Part shown: in pieces, positions 47,623-57,900 of the stretch | Numbering within the stretch: the first letter of the stretch is position 1 | Layout: the number at the start of each line of letters is the position of its first letter | Assembly: GCA_965644295.1 (NCBI GenBank) | Contig: CBFFRP010000386.1 | Coordinates: 48,922-112,921, forward strand | DNA: 64,000 nucleotides | Source: Paraphysomonas bandaiensis | Lineage: Eukaryota; Chrysophyceae | Reading direction: 5' to 3' | Notes under the pieces: generated by a model | Told to the model about the DNA's origin: nothing | The model's database searches: none | Seen by the model: only the letters and a program-made list of their open reading frames with translations | Translations under genes and position numbers: made by a program

Positions 47623-48196
47623 ATACTCTAGTCAGTGCTATGTGGCGTATATGTATCTAGCACGTGCATAGCCTTTGTGTTATGTATGTATACCTCAAGG
47701 GGGTTGTTTCATAGTATCGCACATACATATATGCATATATACCTGCACGTGTATACATACACGATCGTTGTATGTATATAGGTATCGTACGCCAAACATC
47801 CTCATAACACGTTCCTCCAATCAGCAAGCAGTAATTCAACATCTTATAAATCTATTTGCCAGTGAAAACAGGGATTGATGGGCATACCAGTATACCGTTA
47901 TACACAACTGTATATACTCCATGCATACCTATCAGATATACAGCAGTGTACATCGTTGCTCTCCTGCTTTTTTGTGTGGAGCCTGTAAAATACTTGTGGT
48001 TTTCAGGATATTTCACACTGAAAACCTGAACAAGCAGATCCTCGCTGCTATCTATAGCATATCCACGTACAGAGTATAGCTATATGTACTGTATATATAA
48101 GCTATGAGTTCCGGCCACTATTAACTGCACGATGTATCACACCATATACATCGAGTGACATGCAACTCTAGATCTCATACGCTATTAACCATAGTC
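47623..48196. promoter_or_regulatory. Divergent promoter spacer (C2-WW / TauE-like)
   Basis: 574 bp between divergent starts, no gene. Very rich in alternating TATAC/ACATA strings, including GTGTATACATACACGATCGT and CAGTATACCGTTATACACAA, in keeping with the other head-to-head spacers in this window. Confidence 0.45.
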
Positions 48197-49237
48197 ATGC
48201 TAGCGTATGTTAGCGTTATAGCGATAGCGCTGATTAACACTATCGCTGTAACTGTATTCTGTACAGCTGCTTTTGGTAATGGTATCGTGTACCATATGGG
48301 CTGGCAGTTATGCAGCCGAATAGATGAGTCTGTTTGCAGTGGAAGCATTTCGTCGGCAGATACTCATATTGGGCTTGCGGGAATCGTTTTATTCCCACTG
48401 CAGGTTTGGCTGTTACGCCACAAGATCGATTGGAAACTTGCAATTTTTCTCGTATGTTATCAGCAATTGGGACTATTTGTCGGCGTGTATATTGTGTATA
48501 CTATTACATCTAATTGGCTTCCACGTGTCTTGGGGTGCCTTATGTCGGTCCTGGCTTGTCAACGTGTAAGTTCTACTGTAAAAACTTTCACCATGAAATC
48601 TGACGGGCGGCCGTCGGACGTGGCCATTGAATACCCTATCAATACAGTATATGATCATGCAGTCGTTGCTATAATAGGACTGAGTTCTGGTCTCTTTGGA
48701 GGATTATTTGTCACTGGTGGTCCACCGTTAATGTACTTTACTCATGTTTCGAATATGGATAAGGATGTATGTCGTTCTACTGTTGCGTTTTGTTACTTTG
48801 TAGAGAATATTGGCCGATTGTTCTGTATTGTGTATTTCAAAGCCGACAATACTATTAGCTTCCACAGTTGGCCGTTTGCTCTTTTGTTGGTATCATTAAA
48901 TGCTTCATCCATGATAGGTATACTTTTTGGAAACATTTTATCATCTTTTATCAGCCAGTCTGTCTTTCAACACGTAATTTTGCTAATGCTGATATTCGGC
49001 TCTGCACTTCTGGTAACAACTGGATTAGTTATATCGAAATCATTATTCGTATCAGCTGTAATGGGTATTATTTACACTCTTGTAGTTGTATGTTCAAGTG
49101 AAAACAATCATATTAGCGGGTTATTCTGTAGCTTGTCTCTTTGCGTTAAACGGTGTGCTTGGACCTCCGTCCAAACAGAAAGTATTCGATATTCGGCTGT
49201 GAGTTCTTTCGATTCTGTTGGTGAGTCGGAGTTATAA
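48197..49237 (+). CDS. TauE/SafE family membrane transporter (sulfite exporter-like)
   Basis: Single exon, 346 aa from the first in-frame ATG. Eight to nine hydrophobic segments. The second half has the family hallmark GLSSGLFGGLFVTGGPPLMYF, the GxxxGxxGGxxGxxGPPL motif of TauE/SafE (DUF81) permeases, followed by MDKDVCRSTVAFCYFVENIGR. Family members move sulfite, sulfoacetate or other organosulfur anions across membranes; substrate here is unknown. The first repeat is less conserved than the second. The last 30 residues are polar and may include an unrecognised small intron. Confidence 0.8.
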   Translation: MLAYVSVIAIALINTIAVTVFCTAAFGNGIVYHMGWQLCSRIDESVCSGSISSADTHIGLAGIVLFPLQVWLLRHKIDWKLAIFLVCYQQLGLFVGVYIVYTITSNWLPRVLGCLMSVLACQRVSSTVKTFTMKSDGRPSDVAIEYPINTVYDHAVVAIIGLSSGLFGGLFVTGGPPLMYFTHVSNMDKDVCRSTVAFCYFVENIGRLFCIVYFKADNTISFHSWPFALLLVSLNASSMIGILFGNILSSFISQSVFQHVILLMLIFGSALLVTTGLVISKSLFVSAVMGIIYTLVVVCSSENNHISGLFCSLSLCVKRCAWTSVQTESIRYSAVSSFDSVGESEL

Positions 49238-50146
49238 TTTGCGTAATCTAGGTAATTTGTTGTTTCTATCTCATCCGTCAAACTTCTTGCCCCACAGGGA
49301 TACCACATTTGTTTCCTGGAACTATTGTCCTAAGTTTATTAATAATATTTAATTTACACTCAGTTTATGTTAATGGGTAATGTACATGTATGAAATGCCG
49401 ATAAATATAAACGTAATATAATGTATTTATGCCATGACTTACAGCACGTCAGTTGTCCTGTGTGAGCACGCGTATTTTGGCATTCCCTCTCACCCAACGC
49501 TGCATATTATATGAATTTTCAAGCTGTGAGAGCATCTGTATCTCCAAACCCATTTTTTATTTTAGCTTGGACGTCTAGAGTCTAGAGATGATTAGTTTTA
49601 CACGTTGTTGTCGTAGTAAGCATACTTTATATTTTATGTGCAGTTCCGCATTGTTATCGTGAAATATCAATCGCAAAATATTCAAGATGAATATGTATTT
49701 TGCAATACCACACACTTGATAATAAAATATGATTTTACTGGTATTGCTTCTAACAGGACATATTAAATAGCAGAATCCGATAGTTCGTAAAGTGTTGTGG
49801 CTTGTGGCTTAAGTATATCTAATTCAGTGGTACACTCTGATACTTGTATTCATTTTACAATATTTGCCATACAGACTACAAAATCAAAAGTCAGGGTAAT
49901 GAACGAACGCACGTATATAATATATATATTCTATAAGGATAGAAACTATAAAGTTTCAATGCTATAAGGCACTGTATTAACACACGAGTTATACATCAAG
50001 TAACACGGTGTCCCGTTTTCGTAATTTATCTTCATTATTCCTTTCTTTTGTCAATCTTCTTCTTCTTTCTGCTTCCCATTCATCAATAAGGTCAAGTCTG
50101 GCATTCTCACATGAATGTATGGTTAGAGTGGTCGAAACCAAGCCTA
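49238..50146. other. Intergenic, no gene seen
   Basis: Convergent spacer between the transporter and the phosphatase. An open stretch at 49989-50189 (minus) lacks an ATG and partly overlaps the last phosphatase exon in another frame. Nothing else supported. Confidence 0.55.
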
Positions 50147-51560
50147 TTAGTACCCCTTTAGGACGACATTTATAGGGAGTGAGTACCAACCCATAGGAAA
50201 ACGCCTCGACAGCTGGACTGCCCTCCTTAGCTCGTTGAACTCATAATGTCTCCATGCGTGGTGAAACAACACTGACGATCCTAAGCCTTCATCTACCTGA
50301 ATGAAATATATATGAACCTCTTCAGTATGGACACGAGCAATATAGATAGTTCACGGTTATGATGCGAAACTCCATATAAAGTATGTTTACTACACTACGA
50401 CAACTACTGAAAAACGAATCACCTCTAGACGTCCAAGCTGAAATAAAAAATGGGGGTTCGGAGATACAGATGTTCTCACAGCTTGCAAATAAACATAGGC
50501 ATCCAGTAAGGAGATCTTTCTAACAGCCACGAAATAGGCCAATATTAACGTCGGAGCTCGGCTACTGCCTGAACTACAGTGTACATACACCTACATTGCT
50601 TATCAATATGACACAGCTATTATAACTTTACATTTCTACCTTTCCCTTTACTTTAGCAACTCTTTGAAAGAATGAATTTGACTTCTTGAACCGCGAGCCA
50701 ATGTCTTCAACTTCAGTGTCTCGAACTGGTATCCGAAGATATACAAATTTATCAGCATGAAAGTTTTGTACCTATGCACGAAAATGACAAGTACGTACAG
50801 AACAGCCTGAAAAATTACAACTCACGTCTCGCGTAACATTCAGAACGTGGGTAATTCCCAGGCTGAGTAGATACCCTTGATTAGATGCATACTCTTTGTT
50901 TCCCAAGAACATCCACGGAAGCACCTTGGTTACCGGTTCGCGCTTGATTTTTCCGCTCTTCATCCACACAGAAATAGCAAGACGATAGCGCTGCAAAGGA
51001 GAAAGAGGTACGTGAGAAGCTTTGCTGTTGCGCTGAAACGTAATTTTCTTCTCTTTCATCTCTAGAGCCCGCTGCTTGAACTCCGCAGTGGTAATATCCT
51101 CATCATCACCGCTATCCATCTCTACAGGTTGAGTACCCTCTTCTTCCACTGACACTTCATCAGCATTGCCTTTGACCAGTGCTTCTTCGAGCTTCGACAT
51201 CTGCGCAGTTTGTTGTTTTCTCCGTCTCTCAAGTTCCTCCTCCACCTGCATCTCTCGCAGATACGTCTTCCGAATTCGTAACAAATCCTCAATGCTGGGC
51301 GCAGTATCCCTTCTATGTTTCTTTTCAAACGAAGTACACTTCCTTTCCTTTCGACGAAGTTGAGTAACATGCGGGTTCATAGGCACGTTTGTGGCTGCAG
51401 GAACATTCTCTGCGCTCCAGTCCAGCAACTCCAAACTACCAGGGGCGTACCTGTCTCTGTGTCTCTTCTTTGGACCACGCATAACATGAACACCTTCACT
51501 GGATGGATGAATGGGAGCTGGTCGGTACTTTAATCGGACGAAAGAGACAGAGTTCTCCAT
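50147..51560 (-). CDS. Dual-specificity protein phosphatase with long coiled N-terminus
   Basis: CDS complement(50147..50296, 50423..50590, 50640..50771, 50826..51560), about 394 aa. Residues 1-215 are charged, with a Glu/Arg-rich probable coiled coil (REMQVEEELERRRKQQTAQM). The DSP domain starts VLPWMFLGNKEYASNQGYLL...GITHVLNVT, continues FVYLRIPVRDTEVEDIG with the general-acid Asp, and has the P-loop VYVHCSSGSSRAP, a perfect HCx5R active site with the following Ser/Arg order intact. It should hydrolyse phospho-Tyr and phospho-Ser/Thr. The last exon (ending NVVLKGY) is the least certain because it follows a 126-nt intron; without it the protein would stop just after LGRLE. Head-to-head with the GT61 gene. 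Confidence 0.87.
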
Positions 51561-52080
51561 AGTTAACACACCTCTATAGATTCAGACTGCATGCTCTATC
51601 ATATCACAGTACTGGACTCTCTACAACTAACTTATGCATGAAAATGGATCGAAAAGAGCAAAAGTGGAACCATTGACAAATAATTTTGCACTGGCTGATA
51701 ATTAACTCACACCCCTCTGTCAGTTTATATGTATGTCAGTTTAACTCACACCTTCATGCATACAGGACTGGGCGGGTCTCTGTGTATACTCTGTATGATA
51801 ATTATCCCAATTTAATAATATGTCCGTTATTTCCCTTTATTCAAACCAAGATTCTGAAAACCCTTATTTTAAAGACATAAAATACGAAAATATGGGACTT
51901 TGAGCGGAAAAGGCGATGCACCAAGTCGGTCGGTGGTATCCCGTATGCCGTACACAGCAGTGTGCATCTCCAGTGATATACATGTACACGTACATGCGTC
52001 TCCAAGTCTCCTCCCTCATATAATCATAGCGATCATATCCGACTATGGAACTGCACCTATAATCAACCTTATCCTCCAAT

Positions 52081-54498
52081 ATGAAGGCGACCACGATGTT
52101 ACTGTGTGTGGTGGCAGTCTGTGTAGTGTTTCTACTGGCAGTGGTGTTTCATGTCCCCTCTACGGGGCCCTCTATATCACATGACAGCGCTGCTGATATA
52201 GATCGTATGGTTCGGCTCATACAACTACAGAACGAGACCATATCTGCGCTTAGTAGTCATGTCACATCCTCTGGTAAAGCAGATGTGAATGATTTACTGC
52301 AATTGCTTAAAGATAAAGATGCGGAAATTGAACGGTTAACTGCTATAGCCGCTCATCGACCCTCTCAGCCCTCAACACATACCCCTTCTGTTGCCCTTTC
52401 ATCACAGCGGTCGGGGCCGTTATCAGTCCCACCAAGCACTATGGAGGCGTCTTGTGAGGCCAGATTCGGCATGCAGTTGGTGGATGATTGGCGAGCGTCT
52501 AAACAAGAGTGGTGTGTCACAGAGAATGGAGCTCCGATGGAGTCTAAGTTGTTATGCTACCCCCACAAGCAGCACCACAAGGCCAGCCCTGACATGTTCT
52601 GTGAGGCTACCAATTTTATTATAGACTTTTCAAAGGTAGTTCCCGTTATTTACGTACTGTGCCATGGTCTCAGGGTTATGTATGTAAGATATCCGGTCAA
52701 CATGGGACGAAAAAGCCTACCAGGGGTGATCAGTATCTTTCTTTTCGCGATGAAAGCCTCTTATCGCCTTGCAAGAAAACAGATCGATACAAGCCACACC
52801 TGTTTATGCCACATCACAGGCTTCAGGTTCGCGTTTTCCAAGTGTTTCAGAATCTTATATTCAACTGTATTACCTTGTCAGATGGCTCGCTTCACCTCTG
52901 GAGTTAGTAACCCCACATACGATATCACGCACGAACCACCAACTTATCTTCTAGCGAGAGATGAGGACTGCGAGAATTCATTTCACAGCACTGCTGACTT
53001 TGTAAGTCTCATATGATCCCATCTAAAGCATTATCTGTCCATGCTTTTTATTTGTATATTTGTTTAGTGTGAACCAGAATTGAGCTTACATTCTGTATTA
53101 CTTTGAGCTTATCTTAGTCATTTTTAGATGAATATGTTTCTGGTACAGTCCGCATTGGGACTTAATCCGCATGACGTGCAAGTTGTCCTGTTTGACAAGT
53201 GGGTTCTAAATGTTCACTTGTTAATATCCCCTAATGTGTCCCAGGCACACAGACGGCCCCTACTATGATCTTATTCACCGTGCCTATGGGCCCAACCACC
53301 CAATCCTTCGGCACACGGACTTTAACAATAAGAAGGTAGAAATAATTCTTTTCATTAAGGAGTTTCAAGAATATATGCTATCAGGTGCTTTTCAAGCGAT
53401 TAGTGTTTCACCTGGAGTCTCCGGCTGGTCTCATATTCCCTAAGGTATCTTACAACTGCCGGGTTTTCTTGTCCCAATGTTGTTGCTGTATAGGTTGCGA
53501 ATCCTGATCCTCTTCGCTGTGTGTCGACGAGTCTGTTTCAGGCGTACAGGAAGCATGTATTACGGGTGTGAATATTTCATCTGCAGTGTTTGTGTCTGGT
53601 ATCATATAACTTTGCATTCCAGTCTTTTGATTTGTGGGACGTTCCGCCTCCACCGATTCCTTCTATTACCTTATCACTAAGACACAGAACACCGGCTGTG
53701 AGTTTGTTTGCTATATATGCACACTCTTTAGTATATATGTTGTAGAAAAATGTCGGGAGGATTATGGCCAATGAAGAGGAGGTGTCAAACGTCTTAAGAT
53801 CTATTGATATGGCGCATGTACAGGTAATAAGTTCTTACGATTGAGAGACTGATGATCAAATGCTGTGTAGATCGTCGACACAGCGAAGATGTCATTTTAT
53901 GACCAGCTAAAGCTGATCCGTAATACTAATATACTGGTGGGCATTCATGGAGCGGGGCTGATGTTCATTATGTTTGCTGCCGAGGAGGTAAGTGGTTGTG
54001 CGCATTTGTACTCTGTGTCACAGTTATTCTACTCAGGCCATCTTGGTTGAAATCCACCCCTCTTATAGACAAGATAGACACTTTCGTCACGCATCCAGAA
54101 TGACGAACAAGGTGCAAATTTGTTTTGTACCCCTCATTTGTAACTTGCCAACACTGCTTGTGCTGAACGCTAATATTTTTGTTGCCAGATATACATGCCT
54201 CTTAGGGCAACGGCAAGGGAGACGTGCCAAGGATCATCTGATAATGTGGTTGTGCCAATAGAAGAGTTCAAGCGCACAATAGATGGCGCTGTTCGCATAG
54301 CCAGGTGCGACTCCTGTAGTTAAGCTTATTTGGCGATGTGTTGACAACTCGATATACAGATCTTTCGATGATGGTTTGTCCGAATGTGGTATGACTTGCA
54401 ATCCTGGGTTATTGGCTTTGGATAAGCGCCTTGACCCGTACTATAAAAAGGGTACAAAGCGGTCACCCCCGATAAACACAAGATTTCCGTGTGGGTAG
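52081..54498 (+). CDS. GT61 family glycosyltransferase (EOGT / plant xylosyltransferase type), type II membrane
   Basis: Thirteen exons: join(52081..52635, 52689..52902, 52955..53001, 53128..53198, 53245..53335, 53385..53444, 53494..53565, 53623..53697, 53746..53823, 53871..53987, 54037..54111, 54189..54304, 54360..54498), 569 aa, phases consistent throughout. The N-terminal signal anchor (TMLLCVVAVCVVFLLAVVF) and coiled stem fit a Golgi/ER lumenal enzyme. Then DMFCEATNFIIDFSK; RDEDCENSFHSTADFMNMFL; VQVVLFDKHTDGPYYDL; the GT61 core ILVGIHGAGLMFIMFAAEEA; and VEIHPSYRQDRHFRHASRM. This order matches EOGT, which adds O-GlcNAc to secreted EGF domains, and plant GT61 enzymes. Donor sugar unknown. 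Small exons make single-frame detection fail. Confidence 0.92.
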
Positions 54499-56766
54499 TG
54501 CATTAGTGTGTGGGAGAGGGTGAGGTGGATATTGGGTGCAGTGTGTAAATGTATGAGTGACTGTGCTCCATCACGTAGGTATTGTCGCTGGACCAGATTT
54601 GTGGCATGATTTTAGTATTTGAATGTCAAAGTTATTAAATTATAATATGAGTGTGTTAGGTAGTCTCTGTTGGAATACGTATGTTTCCCTATGATAGAAT
54701 TACGGTAATACGTAGTCAAAATACTGTATAGCAATTTCGCTGTGAAACTGAAGTATCATGACGATTCAAGGTACGGAACTTTATCAGAATGCTAAAGTTA
54801 TGTTGGAAATGTCACACCTGTGTATCAGGGACTGATAACTACAAACCAATATAATATATTTACTACAATATATCTCGTCTGACGACTTAGCATTTTTTCT
54901 AAACAATCTAAGTGATAAAATGAGAAAAAGTCAACAGTCTCGCGCAGATTCGACGCTTTGTTGTTAAACTGCTTTTGATGATAGAACATCACCACGAATT
55001 GAAGTGCGTGAAAACAAACTGTATGGAAAACACATCAGAGGTAAATTAGCACGTCTTAATCAGCAAACTCGTTACTGCAGCATGAAGCACTTGCATGCCA
55101 CAACCAATAAGGTTGTTCAGTAGAGCTAAGATTGTTATGATGGATTTCCGCAAGAGTATAACTCCTCGGCATTTGATGTTTCTACACATGTACCGTCGCC
55201 TCTGGAATGAATGACTTTTGAGGCAGCTATATTGGCAGCTAATGTAGTTTAGTATTAAATAATTGCAATTAACTGTCAATTAATTGCTACGCAGCCCTGG
55301 AGGTTATGGTCATCATAGTGGTAACTAGTTATAGTTATAGTTATATCTATGTTATACATAACCACAGGTAATAATGAAATTATATTGCCAAGAGCTCGAA
55401 ATTTTGAAAAGAGGGCAAAAGCCCTTATATATTGTAGCTTATCCTTCTTAATAATATTATGATGTTGGAAGCCTGTTATATCTAGAATATATTGCTTTCT
55501 GTAGTTTACTTGTTGTTATAGGAAATAGGTGCTTCCTGATTAAATTAAGAAAAAGACTGAGTGCCACTGCACAAAGTCATCTATACATTCATACCAGCAG
55601 GGCCTGGTAACCATTTATGGCCCAACAATGGTAGTCCAGTTCCCGGCAATTATAATGGCCATTAATTGCCATTAATACCTAAGTAGATAATACCGCGCAT
55701 AATACATATAATGTGGTACTCCCTTCATTACTCATTTTTAGTGTAAAAAGAGACTACGATTCGTAACCACTTCTCGCACTCCACTGGCACATCAGGATCT
55801 TGCAGGGCTTTATGGAGGGCATAAGCAAACCGAAACATGTCATTGAACTTTTTATGAAAGTTCTCTGGAGGTGAAATATTTTCAATGCTTTTTGAGATGA
55901 GTGCGTTGTTATGTTGTATTTTCTCAGGAGATTATTTTCAGAAAACTTATAGCATTAAGTAGTATGCCGCTGATAATGAATAAAGTTGCCACAAAGTAGC
56001 TGTAGAGTTGCGTGAATCATGAATTAGTTTAGATTTCACTTAGTTCTAGATAATATAGTATATGTCATATATCAAGTGCCACTGCCAGTGCCATTAATGG
56101 TTAATAGTATATTGATGGTAGTCCAGTTTCTTTTTATAATGGCACTACCATTAATACCATTACCATAAACGGTTACCAGGCTTTGATCTATACACTATAC
56201 TGTATCAGATGATGTGGTATATCTGGTATATGAACTCTCAAGTAATATTTTTTGAAGTATTGTGTTCGAAGTATGAATATCTATCACTTGCACTATCATC
56301 ATTTTGATCTTCTACATCAGATGTAGGATAGAATATAACTTGGAGCTTGGAGTGTTTGATGATTTGATTTGAATGTTAACATCATTGTGGTGGGATCTAT
56401 TATTGGACCTAGTCAATTACTGTCTATTTAGGATAAGAAATATATATTATACATGGTGAGGATGCAACGCAATCGACACTTCCATTTGAATGCCTTCTAT
56501 TGCACTTGTCCGTAGTTGTGGACATTCAATACCAATGTAATACTCTAGCTATATTTAGATTACTGTTTTAATTATTCCAAATCCTGCGACACAAATCTAA
56601 TACACGATAGCACAAGTCATTGTACCCATATTGTTAATTTTTCCACTTAGTAATAATATATCGTATATCGCACATATACATCACGATTTCAATTGAACAA
56701 TTGTTATATATTGTGCAGCTCTGCATTAAACATCTAAACCTGAGGCACAGCTTCTCAATTGCTGTT
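54499..56766. other. Gene-poor interval with a TIR element and a MITE fragment
   Basis: No supported gene in 2.3 kb. Contains a putative TIR element (about 55582-56195) and a left-end fragment of the MULE-like MITE (56391-56430). The remainder is AT-rich. Confidence 0.6.
55582..56195. mobile_element. Putative non-autonomous TIR element
   Basis: GCCTGGTAACCATTTATGG (near 55602) is complemented by CCATAAACGGTTACCAGGC near 56165, one mismatch in 19. The 9-mer ATCTATACA occurs just outside each end (about 55578 and 56188), a possible target duplication although the TIRs are not quite terminal. A related end occurs at about 16548. No frame inside. Confidence 0.5.
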
Positions 56767-57357
56767 TTATATAACTCCCGGGTTGCGAGTTTGTACCATT
56801 TCGTTCTCAGGGTCGAAGCTGGTATCAGCAACCACGGTGGTGTGCACGAGACGGTCATAGTGCTCATACTCAATCTTTATTTCGTGAAGATAGCGATATA
56901 TATTGTGAATTTGTAGATTGCTAAGCACAGCACATGCAGTATATACGAACAACGGTACAACCACAGAAATAGCCCGGTACCCGCATGTCGTGTTGCCACA
57001 CTGGTACTGCATTTCAGATGTCACCCCCTCCAAGAATTGAAGGTCGTAAATACAACAACTAAAATAGCGTACAGAAGGAGCAGAAAACAGGAACACAAGT
57101 ATAAAGCCCGCACCAGACCCCATCATCAGAGTCATCACTGCACACTTAATCAGTGTGTCTGATAAATTCTTACTCGCTCCTACAAGTAAAGAGACCACTG
57201 ATCCTAACTGAACCACAACAAAGTATGCATAAATGACGATCATAGAGATGGAAAAGGGCTCTTCATAGTGATAATCAAAAGGCACAAACGCAAATGAGAA
57301 AACCACTAAAAGCGACAGATATCTGGCTGTTCTTGTTACTCTTGAATTGTCAGGCAT
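56767..57357 (-). CDS. Hypothetical four-helix membrane protein
   Basis: Single exon, 196 aa from the first in-frame ATG. Four hydrophobic segments: YLSLLVVFSFAFVPF, ISMIVIYAYFVVVQLGSVVS, CAVMTLMMGSGAGFILVFLF and YRAISVVVPLFVYTACAVLS. The loop between helices 3 and 4 has Cys residues (SCCIYDLQFLEG; YQCGNTTCGYR) that could form disulfides on the lumenal or outer side. The C-terminus is acidic and polar. The arrangement recalls tetraspanin-like or claudin-like topology but no diagnostic motif (no CCG) is present. Function unknown. Head-to-head with the Cys-rich receptor at 57901. Confidence 0.65.
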   Translation of the reverse strand: MPDNSRVTRTARYLSLLVVFSFAFVPFDYHYEEPFSISMIVIYAYFVVVQLGSVVSLLVGASKNLSDTLIKCAVMTLMMGSGAGFILVFLFSAPSVRYFSCCIYDLQFLEGVTSEMQYQCGNTTCGYRAISVVVPLFVYTACAVLSNLQIHNIYRYLHEIKIEYEHYDRLVHTTVVADTSFDPENEMVQTRNPGVI

Positions 57358-57900
57358 TCTCACAGGTAAGGTGCTAGCTTAGTCTTCTGTTTTCATGATG
57401 TATGAGTGGTAAGAGTGTGTTGCTTGTAACACTTGTAGCTATAGACCACAGGAGACTATGCCTTGCTATGGGTGTTCTGTCTGTAGGAATCACTCCATCC
57501 TTCTTCTGCCACGACTATATGCGATATACTGCTGTACTGTACATATATACACAGTACAAGTGCATAGGTACACATTCCGTACTACCCGTACGACATACAG
57601 CAGTAGTATATACAACAGCAGTACTGCATTACTGAAACAAGCATTTTTTGTAAAAATCATATTTTCGAATGCGAAAACTGGGTTTTGGTTTTGTAAAACG
57701 TGGTTTTGGTTGTATCGCAAACACTCTATTGATGTACAGTGCAGGAGGCTGCATTATAGTTGAAGTTCCCTCTGTTTGAATGTCGTCATTTTTTAGAGGT
57801 GGTTTACATATATATATATAACAGTTAAGATGTGCGTACATAGTGTCCTGACAGCAATATATTTTACCCTCCTATTTTGTGGTATACCACTAGATTAGTC
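57358..57900. promoter_or_regulatory. Divergent promoter spacer (four-helix protein / Cys-rich receptor)
   Basis: 543 bp between divergent starts, without a supported gene. ATATACTGCTGTACTGTAC (57525-57543) includes the 8-mer GCTGTACT also present in the spacers at 2717 and 36521, and ACAGCAGTACTGC occurs near 57616. Promoter role inferred from position. Confidence 0.5.

Noticed and set aside
49989-50189. Minus-strand frame with Arg/Glu-rich C-terminus downstream of the phosphatase
   Set aside because: No ATG, and it overlaps in another frame the exon (50147-50296) that joins in phase to the phosphatase. Could be an alternative 3' end, but unsupported.
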